A DNA stretch of 64,000 bases, from positions 1-64,000 of the forward strand of contig JAFXUZ010000004.1 in NCBI GenBank assembly GCA_017524725.1. The letters run 5' to 3'. This document shows positions 54,001-60,923 of the stretch, in pieces. The stretch comes from Clostridia bacterium (GTDB lineage: Bacteria; Bacillota; Clostridia; Christensenellales; Aristaeellaceae). A program made the position numbers and the translations under genes. Numbering within the stretch: the first letter of the stretch is position 1; every line of letters starts with the position of its first letter. The notes under the pieces are model-generated. The model was not told the DNA's origin, did not search any database, and worked only from the letters and a program-made list of their open reading frames with translations.

Positions 54001-54418
54001 GCGTGAAAAGATCCACCTGAAGGGCTTCGTCTTTGAAAGGCAGCCGAGGCTCACCCGCTGGATCGACGCGGGGGAGGCCGACGGCGTCTGGGGGGATTCC
54101 TTCCGCCGGGAAGGCGGCAGCGTTCTTGACATCGGCAACAACGTGACGCTGAAGTTCGCGTCCCTCGACCTGGGCGCGGGCGGGAAGCGCCGCCTTAAGC
54201 TGCGGGGATACACCGACCTGAAGGAAAATCCCGTGGCCCTGAGGATCATGGACGCCGAAGGGAATGAGAGCGTGGCGATGCTGCCCTTTATGGGCGGCGG
54301 CGCGGAGGAGCAGGCCTTCGATATCGCCCTTCCCGCGGGGGTGTGCGATCTGTCGTTTGTGTTCCTGCCGGGCTGCAGGTTCGATTTCCATGCTTTCCGC
54401 CTGGAGGCTTTATCCTGA
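51086..54418 (+). CDS. Glycoside hydrolase family 2, large multidomain
   Basis: 1110 residues, no signal peptide. Sugar-binding jelly-roll (about 8-140), immunoglobulin-like domain, then the TIM barrel with acid/base Glu367 (MWSIGNEIQDMH) and nucleophile Glu446 (YGSETAS), as in the beta-galactosidase branch. A DUF4982-like domain follows (about 545-620) and then a Ig-like and beta-rich C-terminal part to 1110 that I cannot assign. It probably removes a beta-linked sugar from imported xylan side chains; whether this is galactose, glucuronate or another sugar is not decidable. A TATAAT at 51022 lacks a matching -35 box. Confidence 0.92.
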   Translation: MKKNLTDGWRFALIPPDSCPDGAEWKDVSLPHDFLIHDADRLYADGDGWYQRTLHFDRTALEGETWLCFDGAYPDAAVFLNGKKICEHHYGYTAFNVSLTGHILEGDNDLRVLCRHRAPCSRWYSGAGLFRDVALHIEGKKHVLPCSVYFSARRLPSGAWRMAVSCRCAGAECGDEAVFVLKDGTGKEVLRFTAPVSPEGETKAVREVSGVRLWDVADPCIYTLETSFAESREVVTVGFRETAFDRQRGFFLNGRHLKIRGVCLHHDLGALGAAFNAKAAERQLKLMKEMGVNAVRFSHNPPAREMMELCDRMGILADSELYDMWERSKTPFDHARFFNGDWQENVREWVCRDRNHPCLVMWSIGNEIQDMHVSERGEMWTRLLSEETAKYDPEGNGLVTFGSNYMPWEGAQRCADIIKAPGYNYAEKYYDAHHAAHPDWVIYGSETASVLQSRGVYHFPLDRDILSDDDLQCSSLGNSKTSWGSQDPEKMLREEEERPYTLGQFIWSGIDYIGEPTPYHTRTCYFGQADTACFPKDTYYMYKAAWSGEKTVHIGVTWDWNPGQTIDVPVWTNCENIELFLNGRSLGTKGPGRGYRCVWHIPYEEGVLEAVGDGSVRDVRSSFGDSFALRLTASADCLAADGKDLCFLTAEALDARGRAVENAVDRVCVSVEGKGCLMGLDNGDSTDPDGYRVSSRRLFGGKLLIIVGALDEPGEIRVRISSPGLKPAEKILTALPCAGEKRRRIPPGIVPGREGPKDVRKIVLKRLDSGTLCPGHDTAEFAVSTLPADADCPLSFRARNADGITLPGAGIRREGDRIFLSVNGDGKAFLRASAANGEDHPRVLSEMDLQAEGFGKASLDPYTFVSAGLCDMKRGEVTPGNEHGVAFSRDGESMAGFSSVEFGPDGSDTLTLPVFALDGKRYEIELWDGDGPERKMIARLPYQKECIWNTYQEETWKLPVRLKGVRSLCFVMREKIHLKGFVFERQPRLTRWIDAGEADGVWGDSFRREGGSVLDIGNNVTLKFASLDLGAGGKRRLKLRGYTDLKENPVALRIMDAEGNESVAMLPFMGGGAEEQAFDIALPAGVCDLSFVFLPGCRFDFHAFRLEALS

Positions 54419-54490
54419 CCCCACCGACTGCCGGACAGCGCGACGGGCCGTACGAGATCGATACGGCCTTATTGCGAAAGGAAGGGAAAA

Positions 54491-55297
54491 ATGAACGCTG
54501 GCTTTGACGCATTGCGGGTGACGGACGGCGTATGGCACATCCGGGACGCGATGGGCGTGTGCGCGACCCTGATCGCAGGGCTTGAAAGGGCGGTCCTTGT
54601 GGACGCGGCCTACGGCGTCGGGGACCTGAATTCCTTTGTCCGGGGCCTGACGGACCTGCCCCTTGAGGTGGTCCTGACCCATGGACATCACGACCATGCC
54701 CTGGGGGCCATGGGCTTTGACGCGGTAGGGCTCCTTCCCGCGGAGGCGGAGGTTTTTCGGGAATACACCTGCTTTTCCCGCCGGGAAAGGGTGCTGGAGC
54801 AGGCCGCGGCGAAGGGGATCGTGATCGCGGGGCGGGAAAGGGAGGAATACCTCGAACGTCCGATGCCCGCCCTGAAAATGCTGGAAGCGGGGGACATGGA
54901 CCTGGGCGGCGTGACGGCGCGCCTCATCCCATGTCCCGGGCATACCCCCGGGAGCCTTGCCGTATGGATCCCGGAGAAGGGCATCCTGCTGCCCGGGGAC
55001 AACTACAACCCCTGCACCTGGGTGTTTTTCCATGAAGCCCTGGGGCCGCGGAGCTACAGGGAAAATGTGAAAAAACTGCTTTCCCTGTCCTTTGACACCG
55101 TGCTCTGCCCCCATGACCATCGTCCCCGGACGCGGAAAAACATGGAGGATTTCCTCCGCGCCATCGGGGACGCCGGGCTTGAAGGGGCCGTCCCGTCCCG
55201 CGACGGGGAAGGCGCCGGGGTGGATACTCTTGAGGTCCTTATGCCCGACGGGCAGAAATTTGTTTTTTCCCGCGAAAAATATATTCGGGGGCTGTGA
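54491..55297 (+). CDS. Metallo-beta-lactamase-fold hydrolase
   Basis: 268 residues. Metal-binding motifs THGHHDHALG, PCPGHTPGSL and LLPGDNYN with the distal His in CPHDHRPR identify a glyoxalase II-like MBL protein. No signal peptide. It lies between the GH2 and GH39 genes in the same orientation, a place where one expects a glycoside hydrolase or esterase, so a deacylation or lactonase role in sugar processing is possible. Substrate unknown. Confidence 0.9.
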   Translation: MNAGFDALRVTDGVWHIRDAMGVCATLIAGLERAVLVDAAYGVGDLNSFVRGLTDLPLEVVLTHGHHDHALGAMGFDAVGLLPAEAEVFREYTCFSRRERVLEQAAAKGIVIAGREREEYLERPMPALKMLEAGDMDLGGVTARLIPCPGHTPGSLAVWIPEKGILLPGDNYNPCTWVFFHEALGPRSYRENVKKLLSLSFDTVLCPHDHRPRTRKNMEDFLRAIGDAGLEGAVPSRDGEGAGVDTLEVLMPDGQKFVFSREKYIRGL

Positions 55298-55333
55298 AAG
55301 GCCCCGGCAAACGATATTTACGGAGGTGTCCCA

Positions 55334-56833
55334 ATGGCGGACTGGCTGATCGAACCGGACAAAAACAGCGGCGAAAAGTTTCATAACTATGCTTCCTTCT
55401 GCGTGGGCACGGGCCGGATGGGCCTGGCGCTGCAAAAGGAATACCAGGACGAACTCAGGGCGGTGCAGGCCCTGTGCGGCTTTGAATATATCCGCGGGCA
55501 CGGCCTGTTCAGCGACGACATGGCGATCTACCAGGAGCGCAGGGATCCGGACGGCGTCACCCGGGTGCAGTACTGCTTCACTTACCTGGACCGGGTGATG
55601 GATTCCTACCTGGAGATGGGCCTGAGGCCGTTCCTGGAGCTGGGCTTCATGCCCGGGGCCCTGGCGAGCGGCACCCAGACCATCTTTTACTGGAAGGGAC
55701 ATACGACCCCGCCGAAGGACATGGCCAAATGGACGGACCTGGTGGAGGCCACCCTCACCCACCTGAAGGAGCGCTACGGCGAAGACGAGGTCTCCCGGTG
55801 GCCCGCGGAGGTGTGGAACGAACCGAACCTTCCCGGCTTCTGGGAAAATGCCGACAAGGAAAAGTACCTGGAGCTCTATGACGCCACCGCCCGGGCGGTG
55901 AAACGGGCGGTCCCCGCCATGCGGGTCGGCGGCCCCGCCATCTGCGGAGGGACGGGCAGCCAGGAATGGGTAAGGGATTTCCTTACCTTCTGCCGGGAAC
56001 ATTCGTCCCCCGTGAACTTCGTCACCCGCCATGCCTACATGGGCCAGACCCCCGAGCACCGGGGCAGGTATTTGTACCACCCCATGTGCGATGTGGAGTA
56101 TACCGTCGCCGAGATGGCCGAGACCCGGGAGATCATCGATTCCTTCCCGGAGTATAAGGATCTCCCGATGTATATCACCGAATTCAACACCTCCTACAAT
56201 CCCTTCTGCCCCATCCACGACACGGTTCTGAACGCGGCGATCACCGCGGGGCTGCTGGCGCGGCTGGGGGACGTGGCCCGGGGTTACAGCTACTGGACCT
56301 TCGGCGACGTGTTCGAGGAGATGGGCGTACCTACCCGCCCCTTCCACGGCGGCTTCGGGCTGATGGCCGCCGGGAACATTCCCAAGCCGACGCTGTGGAC
56401 CTTTGCGTTCTTCAGCCGGCTGAAGGGCAGGTGCGTGCACCGGGACGCCCACAGCGTGGTGACGGTAAAAGAGGACGGCACCTGGGAAGGCGTCGTGTGG
56501 AACGAGGGAAGGGAAAACAAATTGTTCCGCTCCACCGTTGCCCTTCCCGGGGACGCCGTCATGGCCCTGACCGAGGAACGGGTCGAGGACGGGGGCAGCG
56601 ATCCCCTGAAGATCTGGCATGACCTGGGCGAGCCTGCCGTTATATCGAAAGAGACGGAAGCGCTTTTGAGGCAGAGCGGCGCGCCCCGCGTTTCCTCCCG
56701 GCGCATCGGCGGGCCTCACGGTCCTTACACCCTTGAGATCGGGGGCAGCGGGGTGTGCTTCTTCAGGGCGCGTCCCCTGAAAGAAGAGGCTGATCCCGGA
56801 TATGATTATTCCTATTATGACAGCCGGGACTGA
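55334..56833 (+). CDS. xynB: GH39 beta-xylosidase
   Basis: 499 residues, cytoplasmic. Acid/base Glu163 in VWNEPNLPGFW and nucleophile Glu283 in YITEFNTSYN agree with characterised GH39 xylosidases (spacing about 120). The TIM barrel is followed by a beta-sandwich with VVTVKEDGTWEGVVWN. GGAGG precedes ATG 55334. It releases xylose from xylo-oligosaccharides. Next gene is the alpha-glucuronidase. Confidence 0.95.
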   Translation: MADWLIEPDKNSGEKFHNYASFCVGTGRMGLALQKEYQDELRAVQALCGFEYIRGHGLFSDDMAIYQERRDPDGVTRVQYCFTYLDRVMDSYLEMGLRPFLELGFMPGALASGTQTIFYWKGHTTPPKDMAKWTDLVEATLTHLKERYGEDEVSRWPAEVWNEPNLPGFWENADKEKYLELYDATARAVKRAVPAMRVGGPAICGGTGSQEWVRDFLTFCREHSSPVNFVTRHAYMGQTPEHRGRYLYHPMCDVEYTVAEMAETREIIDSFPEYKDLPMYITEFNTSYNPFCPIHDTVLNAAITAGLLARLGDVARGYSYWTFGDVFEEMGVPTRPFHGGFGLMAAGNIPKPTLWTFAFFSRLKGRCVHRDAHSVVTVKEDGTWEGVVWNEGRENKLFRSTVALPGDAVMALTEERVEDGGSDPLKIWHDLGEPAVISKETEALLRQSGAPRVSSRRIGGPHGPYTLEIGGSGVCFFRARPLKEEADPGYDYSYYDSRD

Positions 56834-56903
56834 AGATGAAGACCTCTCATGCCGGGCGGACACCGGCATGTTCTGAAAAAACCTGTTACAGGGAGGTATC
56901 GGA

Positions 56904-58742
56904 ATGAGCGTGTGGGACGGACACAGGGGATGGCTCGGCGCCCTGGACGCCGGGATCACGGACAGGGATATGACGACCTCGGAGATCGCCCGGGCGGAGG
57001 CGGACTGCTGCTTCGAAAAGGGTATGGTTGCCCTTGAGGAGGACGGATCCCTTGGAGAGGGCTTTAGGATCCTTGCCGAGGGGGACGGATTCCGCGTCCG
57101 GGGAGGCAAAACGGGGCTGCTCTACGGCGTATACCGGCTGATCCGGCATCGCCTGGGCGGGGAAAAACTGCCGGACGGGGACGAAAAGCCCCGGTATGAC
57201 CTCAGGATGATCGATTGCTGGGACAATATGGACGGCACGGTGGAGCGCGGCTACAGCGGACGCTCCATATGGTTTGAGGATGGCAGGCTCACTTACCGGC
57301 CGGAGAGGATCCGTATGCTGGGAAGGCTCCTGGCTTCCGTGGGCGTCAACTGCCTGTGCATCAATAACGTCAACGTGCACGAGCCGGCCCAGGGCCTGAT
57401 CGACGAAATGCTGCCGGACCTTAAGGCTATGGCCGGCCTTCTGAGGCCTTTCGGGGTCCGCCTGATGGTGTCGGTGGATTTTGCCATGCCCATGCGCTGC
57501 GGCGTGTCCACCGCCGACCCCCTGGACGGGGAGGTCGCCGCCTGGTGGAAGGACCGGGCCGAAAAGGTGTACGCCGCCGTACCGGACCTGGCCGGGTTCC
57601 TGGTGAAGGCCGACAGCGAGCATCGCCCCGGCCCCTTTACCTACGGGCGCACCCATGCCGACGGGGCGAACATGCTTGCCCGGGCCCTCAGGCCCTTCGG
57701 CGGCGTCCTCGTGTGGCGGGCTTTTGTTTACAACTGCATGCAGGACTGGCGGGACACCCGCACCGACCGTCCGAAGGCGGCGTATGAGACCTACCAGCCC
57801 CTGGACGGGCAGTTTGACGAAAACGTCATCCTGCAGGTCAAGCACGGCCCCTTCGATTTCCAGGTACGCGAGCCCCTGAGCCCGCTGCTTCTGTCCATGA
57901 AGCATACCCGCCTGGCGGTGGAGTTCCAATTGGCCCAGGAATACACCGGGCACCAGATCGACCTGTATTATATGCCGCCCATGTGGGACGAGGTGTTTTC
58001 GGCCATGGGAAAGGACAGGGTCGTCTCCATCGCGGCGGTATCCAACCTGGGCCGGGACGACTGCTGGACCGGGAATCCCCTGGCGCTGGCCAACCTCTTT
58101 GCCTACGGACGCTATGCCTGGGATCCCATGTGCGGCGCGGAGGAGACCGCGCGCATCTTTACCCGGATGACCTGGGGCTTTGAAAAGGGGGACGAGGACA
58201 CCCTGGCGAAAGCCCTGATGGCGTCCCGCGGAATCTATGAAAAGTACTGCGCGCCGCTTGGGATCTGCTGGATGGTGAGCCCCAACGGCCATTACGGCCC
58301 GAGCCCCGACGGATATGAATACCAGCTCTGGGGCACCTACCACAGGGCGGACCGGGACGCGGTGGGCATCGACCGCACTTCCTCCGGCACCGGCTACCTG
58401 GACCAGTATCCCGAGGAAGTGCAGAGGATCTACCGCGATCCTGAGACCTGCCCCGACGAGTACCTGCTGTTCTTCCACCGGCGGCGCTATGACAGCGTGA
58501 TGCGGGACGGGCGGACGCTGATCCAGCGGATCTATGACGACCATTTCGACGGCGCCGCCCGGGCGGAAAAAATGGCGGAGGACATAAAGAAGCTGCCCTT
58601 CCCCCCGGGGGACAGGGAGGAGATCTTCCGCAGGCTGGACCTGCAGGTCAAAGACGCGGCCGAATGGCGGGACGTGATCAACACCTTCTTCCGCCGCCTT
58701 TCCGGCGCGGAGGACGAACGGGGAAGGAAGATATGGCGCTGA
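56904..58742 (+). CDS. aguA: GH67 alpha-glucuronidase
   Basis: 612 residues, cytoplasmic, shorter than the usual ~680. An N-terminal alpha/beta domain precedes a TIM barrel. Catalytic candidates by comparison with GlcA67A are Glu239 (VKADSEHRPGP), Asp318 (KHGPFDFQVREP) and Glu346 (FQLAQEYTGHQ). GLLYGVYRLI, MIDCWDNMDG and TYHRADRDAVGIDR also fit the family. It removes (methyl)glucuronic acid from the non-reducing end of aldouronic acids, which makes the locus a glucuronoxylan pathway. GGAGG precedes ATG 56904. Confidence 0.95.
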   Translation: MSVWDGHRGWLGALDAGITDRDMTTSEIARAEADCCFEKGMVALEEDGSLGEGFRILAEGDGFRVRGGKTGLLYGVYRLIRHRLGGEKLPDGDEKPRYDLRMIDCWDNMDGTVERGYSGRSIWFEDGRLTYRPERIRMLGRLLASVGVNCLCINNVNVHEPAQGLIDEMLPDLKAMAGLLRPFGVRLMVSVDFAMPMRCGVSTADPLDGEVAAWWKDRAEKVYAAVPDLAGFLVKADSEHRPGPFTYGRTHADGANMLARALRPFGGVLVWRAFVYNCMQDWRDTRTDRPKAAYETYQPLDGQFDENVILQVKHGPFDFQVREPLSPLLLSMKHTRLAVEFQLAQEYTGHQIDLYYMPPMWDEVFSAMGKDRVVSIAAVSNLGRDDCWTGNPLALANLFAYGRYAWDPMCGAEETARIFTRMTWGFEKGDEDTLAKALMASRGIYEKYCAPLGICWMVSPNGHYGPSPDGYEYQLWGTYHRADRDAVGIDRTSSGTGYLDQYPEEVQRIYRDPETCPDEYLLFFHRRRYDSVMRDGRTLIQRIYDDHFDGAARAEKMAEDIKKLPFPPGDREEIFRRLDLQVKDAAEWRDVINTFFRRLSGAEDERGRKIWR

Positions 58743-58811
58743 CGCGCCGCCGGGGATCAAACCGGAAGAACTGTTTTCAGGAAAAACACGGAAAGGGAAC
58801 GCGAACAGTAT

Positions 58812-59513
58812 ATGGATGAATTCAAGATCACGGAGGATATGATCAGCCCCCTCCTGGACACCCGCTTTGTGAAGGTGTTCGATATCCGGTATGAAGAAGG
58901 AAAGCATTACTACGACGCTACGAGGCATGAAAAGGAGGACCTCACCTGCCTGAAGAGCGGCGGGGAGGTCCGGGAAATGACCGCCGACGCGGTCAGCTGC
59001 TTTGTGATCACGGTCTCCTCCGACGGGGAGGCGAAAATGCTGTTCAATTACGAATACCGCTATCCCTGCGGGCAGTACCTGCTCAGCGTCCCCGCGGGGC
59101 TCAGGGACCGGGAGGACGGCGAAGGTGAAAAGGGCCTGCTTCTTGCCGCCGCCCGGGAGATCCGGGAGGAGACGGGCATTGACATCGGGCCGGAGGACAG
59201 CCTGACCCTGGTCAATCCCGCGGTGTTTTCCACCCCCGGGCTGACCGACGAGAGCAACGCCCTGGTGTGCGCGGTGGTCCGCATGGACGGCACCGGGCGG
59301 CTGAGCCAGAAAGGCGCGGAGGGAAGCGAGAAGTTCGACGGGTTTTTCCTGGCGGACCTGGAAACAGCCCGCAGGCTCCTTTTTACCGGCAGGGACGAGA
59401 GGGGCATGTTCTATTCCACCTATACCTGGATGGCCCTGTGCTGGTTCGTTTCGGGGCTTTGGAAGGAATTCCCCGCCTCCGGGGACGGAAGCGCGTCCCT
59501 GGAAAGGTATTGA
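58812..59513 (+). CDS. NUDIX hydrolase (ADP-ribose pyrophosphatase-like)
   Basis: 233 residues. The Nudix box ends in AAAREIREETGIDI, preceded by the Gly in PAGLRDRED (a longer insert than the canonical spacing). Such enzymes cleave nucleoside diphosphate-linked compounds, often ADP-ribose. It has no clear link to xylan chemistry and may be a passenger. No gene follows for 300 bases. Confidence 0.85.
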   Translation: MDEFKITEDMISPLLDTRFVKVFDIRYEEGKHYYDATRHEKEDLTCLKSGGEVREMTADAVSCFVITVSSDGEAKMLFNYEYRYPCGQYLLSVPAGLRDREDGEGEKGLLLAAAREIREETGIDIGPEDSLTLVNPAVFSTPGLTDESNALVCAVVRMDGTGRLSQKGAEGSEKFDGFFLADLETARRLLFTGRDERGMFYSTYTWMALCWFVSGLWKEFPASGDGSASLERY

Positions 59514-59526
59514 AAAATGAAAAAAT

Positions 59527-59538
59527 GCAAACGTTTGC
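59527..59538. promoter_or_regulatory. Perfect LacI-type palindrome GCAAACGTTTGC
   Basis: A perfect 12-bp palindrome with the central CG of LacI-family operators. It lies 13 bases after the NUDIX stop and about 250 bases upstream of the operator-like site at the lacI promoter; the two could be bridged by one tetramer. Confidence 0.6.
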
Positions 59539-59593
59539 TGCCTTTTCGGAGGGGTTTCCACCTGTGAAAGGCATAAAATAAGGAAAAACGGGA

Positions 59594-59633
59594 ACGGGAA
59601 GAAGCGAAGAAACTCGATTCTTCCCGTTTTTTT
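59594..59633 (+). terminator. Terminator of the glycoside hydrolase operon
   Basis: A 10-bp stem ACGGGAAGAA with TTCTTCCCGT is followed by seven T's. Confidence 0.9.
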
Positions 59634-59747
59634 GGTATTTTCAGGCCGAAAAACGGGAGATCAGGCATTGCTTTTGCTCCCGAACGGCAAAAAAACAGGA
59701 AATTTATGCAAAGTGATAAAGTTTTTTCAATAAATCGAGGCATCCTG

Positions 59748-59776
59748 TTGACATAAAAAGGGTCAGGGAATATAAT
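59748..59776 (+). promoter_or_regulatory. Consensus promoter of the LacI-family gene
   Basis: TTGACA (59748-59753) and TATAAT (59771-59776), 17-base spacer, both perfect. Confidence 0.92.
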
Positions 59777-59782
59777 ACGGAG

Positions 59783-59796
59783 TGAAAACGATTGCA
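59783..59796. promoter_or_regulatory. LacI/CcpA-type operator at the transcription start
   Basis: TGAAAACGATTGCA differs from the cre consensus TGWAANCGNTNWCA at one position. It begins seven bases after the -10, so a bound repressor would block the promoter. It may serve autoregulation or CcpA control. Confidence 0.7.
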
Positions 59797-59813
59797 AACG
59801 GGAGGGACAGTCA

Positions 59814-60815
59814 GTGGTCACTCTGAAAGACGTTGCGGCGGCCTGCGGCGTGTCTCCCGCTACGGTCTCCCGGGCGCTGAACGCGACGGGCGACAATCCC
59901 AGCCGCCATGTCAGGTATATCCGCCATGTGGCCGACAACATGGGTTACCGGCCCAACGCGGCCGCCAGGGCCCTGAAGACCAACCGGAGCGACAATATCG
60001 GCATCCTGTATGAAGACGTCATGCAGCACGAGTATTTTTCCTCCCTCATCGAAGGACTCAGGCTTGGGGCGGAAAAACGGGGCTACGACCTGACCTTCCT
60101 TGCACGGCACTTCGACGGAGAAGGAAAGGTATACGTTGCCGAGGCGGAATACCGGAGCCTGGACGGCATCATCGTGGTGCAGGCGGATTACGCGTCCTCC
60201 AGGATCCTGTCCCTGACCGGCTGCGGCCTTCCCACGGTGGTGGTGGACAACCGCCTGGAGGGCTGCGGAACGGTATTCAGCGACAATGCCGCCGGGATGG
60301 AAAAGCTGGTCCGCCATGTTGCCTCCCTGGGCCACCGCCGCGTGGCGTTCATCGGGGGGGACGAGGGAAGCGTGACCAGCCTTCGGCTGGGAGGCTTTTA
60401 CAAGGGCTGCGCCGAAAGCGGCATCAGGGCTGCCCCCGAATGGATATTCCACGCGCATTACCGGGATCCCCAAAGCTGCTTCGGCGCGCTGGACTCGATT
60501 CTTATGGGGGACGTAAAGCCCACCTGCATCCTGTTCCCCGATGATTTCTGCTGTATCGGGGCCATATCGGCCCTGGCTGCCCGGGGGATCAGGGTGCCGG
60601 AGGATATCAGCATCGCCGGGTACGACGGTGTGGAGATGGGCCGGCTGATGAAACCGGCGCTGACCACCTACCGGCAGGATTCGGACGGCATGGCAGACCT
60701 GGCCATCCAGATGCTGACCGACGCCATCTCCAGGGGGGAACAGAGCGTGAGCGGGATCGCCACCGCCGAGGGGAGCCTGGTGGAAGGCGAAACCGTCCGG
60801 ATGATCGGAGGCTGA
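59814..60815 (+). CDS. LacI-family transcriptional regulator
   Basis: 333 residues from GTG 59814 (GGGAGGG upstream). The N-terminal HTH/hinge (VTLKDVAAACGVSPATVSRAL, written as VTLKDVAAACG then VSPATVSRAL) is followed by the hinge NMGYRPNAAARALKTNRS and a periplasmic-binding-like sugar domain (IGILYEDVMQHEYFS, FIGGDEGSVTSLR, PDDFCCIGAISAL, IAGYDGVEMG). It likely represses the flanking genes in the absence of its sugar ligand. Confidence 0.95.
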   Translation: MVTLKDVAAACGVSPATVSRALNATGDNPSRHVRYIRHVADNMGYRPNAAARALKTNRSDNIGILYEDVMQHEYFSSLIEGLRLGAEKRGYDLTFLARHFDGEGKVYVAEAEYRSLDGIIVVQADYASSRILSLTGCGLPTVVVDNRLEGCGTVFSDNAAGMEKLVRHVASLGHRRVAFIGGDEGSVTSLRLGGFYKGCAESGIRAAPEWIFHAHYRDPQSCFGALDSILMGDVKPTCILFPDDFCCIGAISALAARGIRVPEDISIAGYDGVEMGRLMKPALTTYRQDSDGMADLAIQMLTDAISRGEQSVSGIATAEGSLVEGETVRMIGG

Positions 60816-60823
60816 AGCGCTTC
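60814..60823. promoter_or_regulatory. Candidate operator GAAGCGCTTC upstream of the repeat protein
   Basis: A perfect 10-bp palindrome with central CG overlapping the lacI stop codon, 100 bases before the next gene. It fits a LacI-family half-site spacing but is short. Confidence 0.35.
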
Positions 60824-60923
60824 CGGCTGTCCGGCCGCAAAAGGCCTTTTGAAAACAGGTTGAAATGACGGCGCCGCACAGCGGCGGCCTCATGATAGAA
60901 ACATTTTTCAAGGAGGAATCGCA

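Noticed and set aside
54410-59561. Long minus-strand open frames opposite the MBL, GH39, GH67 and NUDIX genes
   Set aside because: They mirror four genes with clear catalytic motifs and have the Pro/Gly/His-rich composition of antisense frames in GC-rich DNA.
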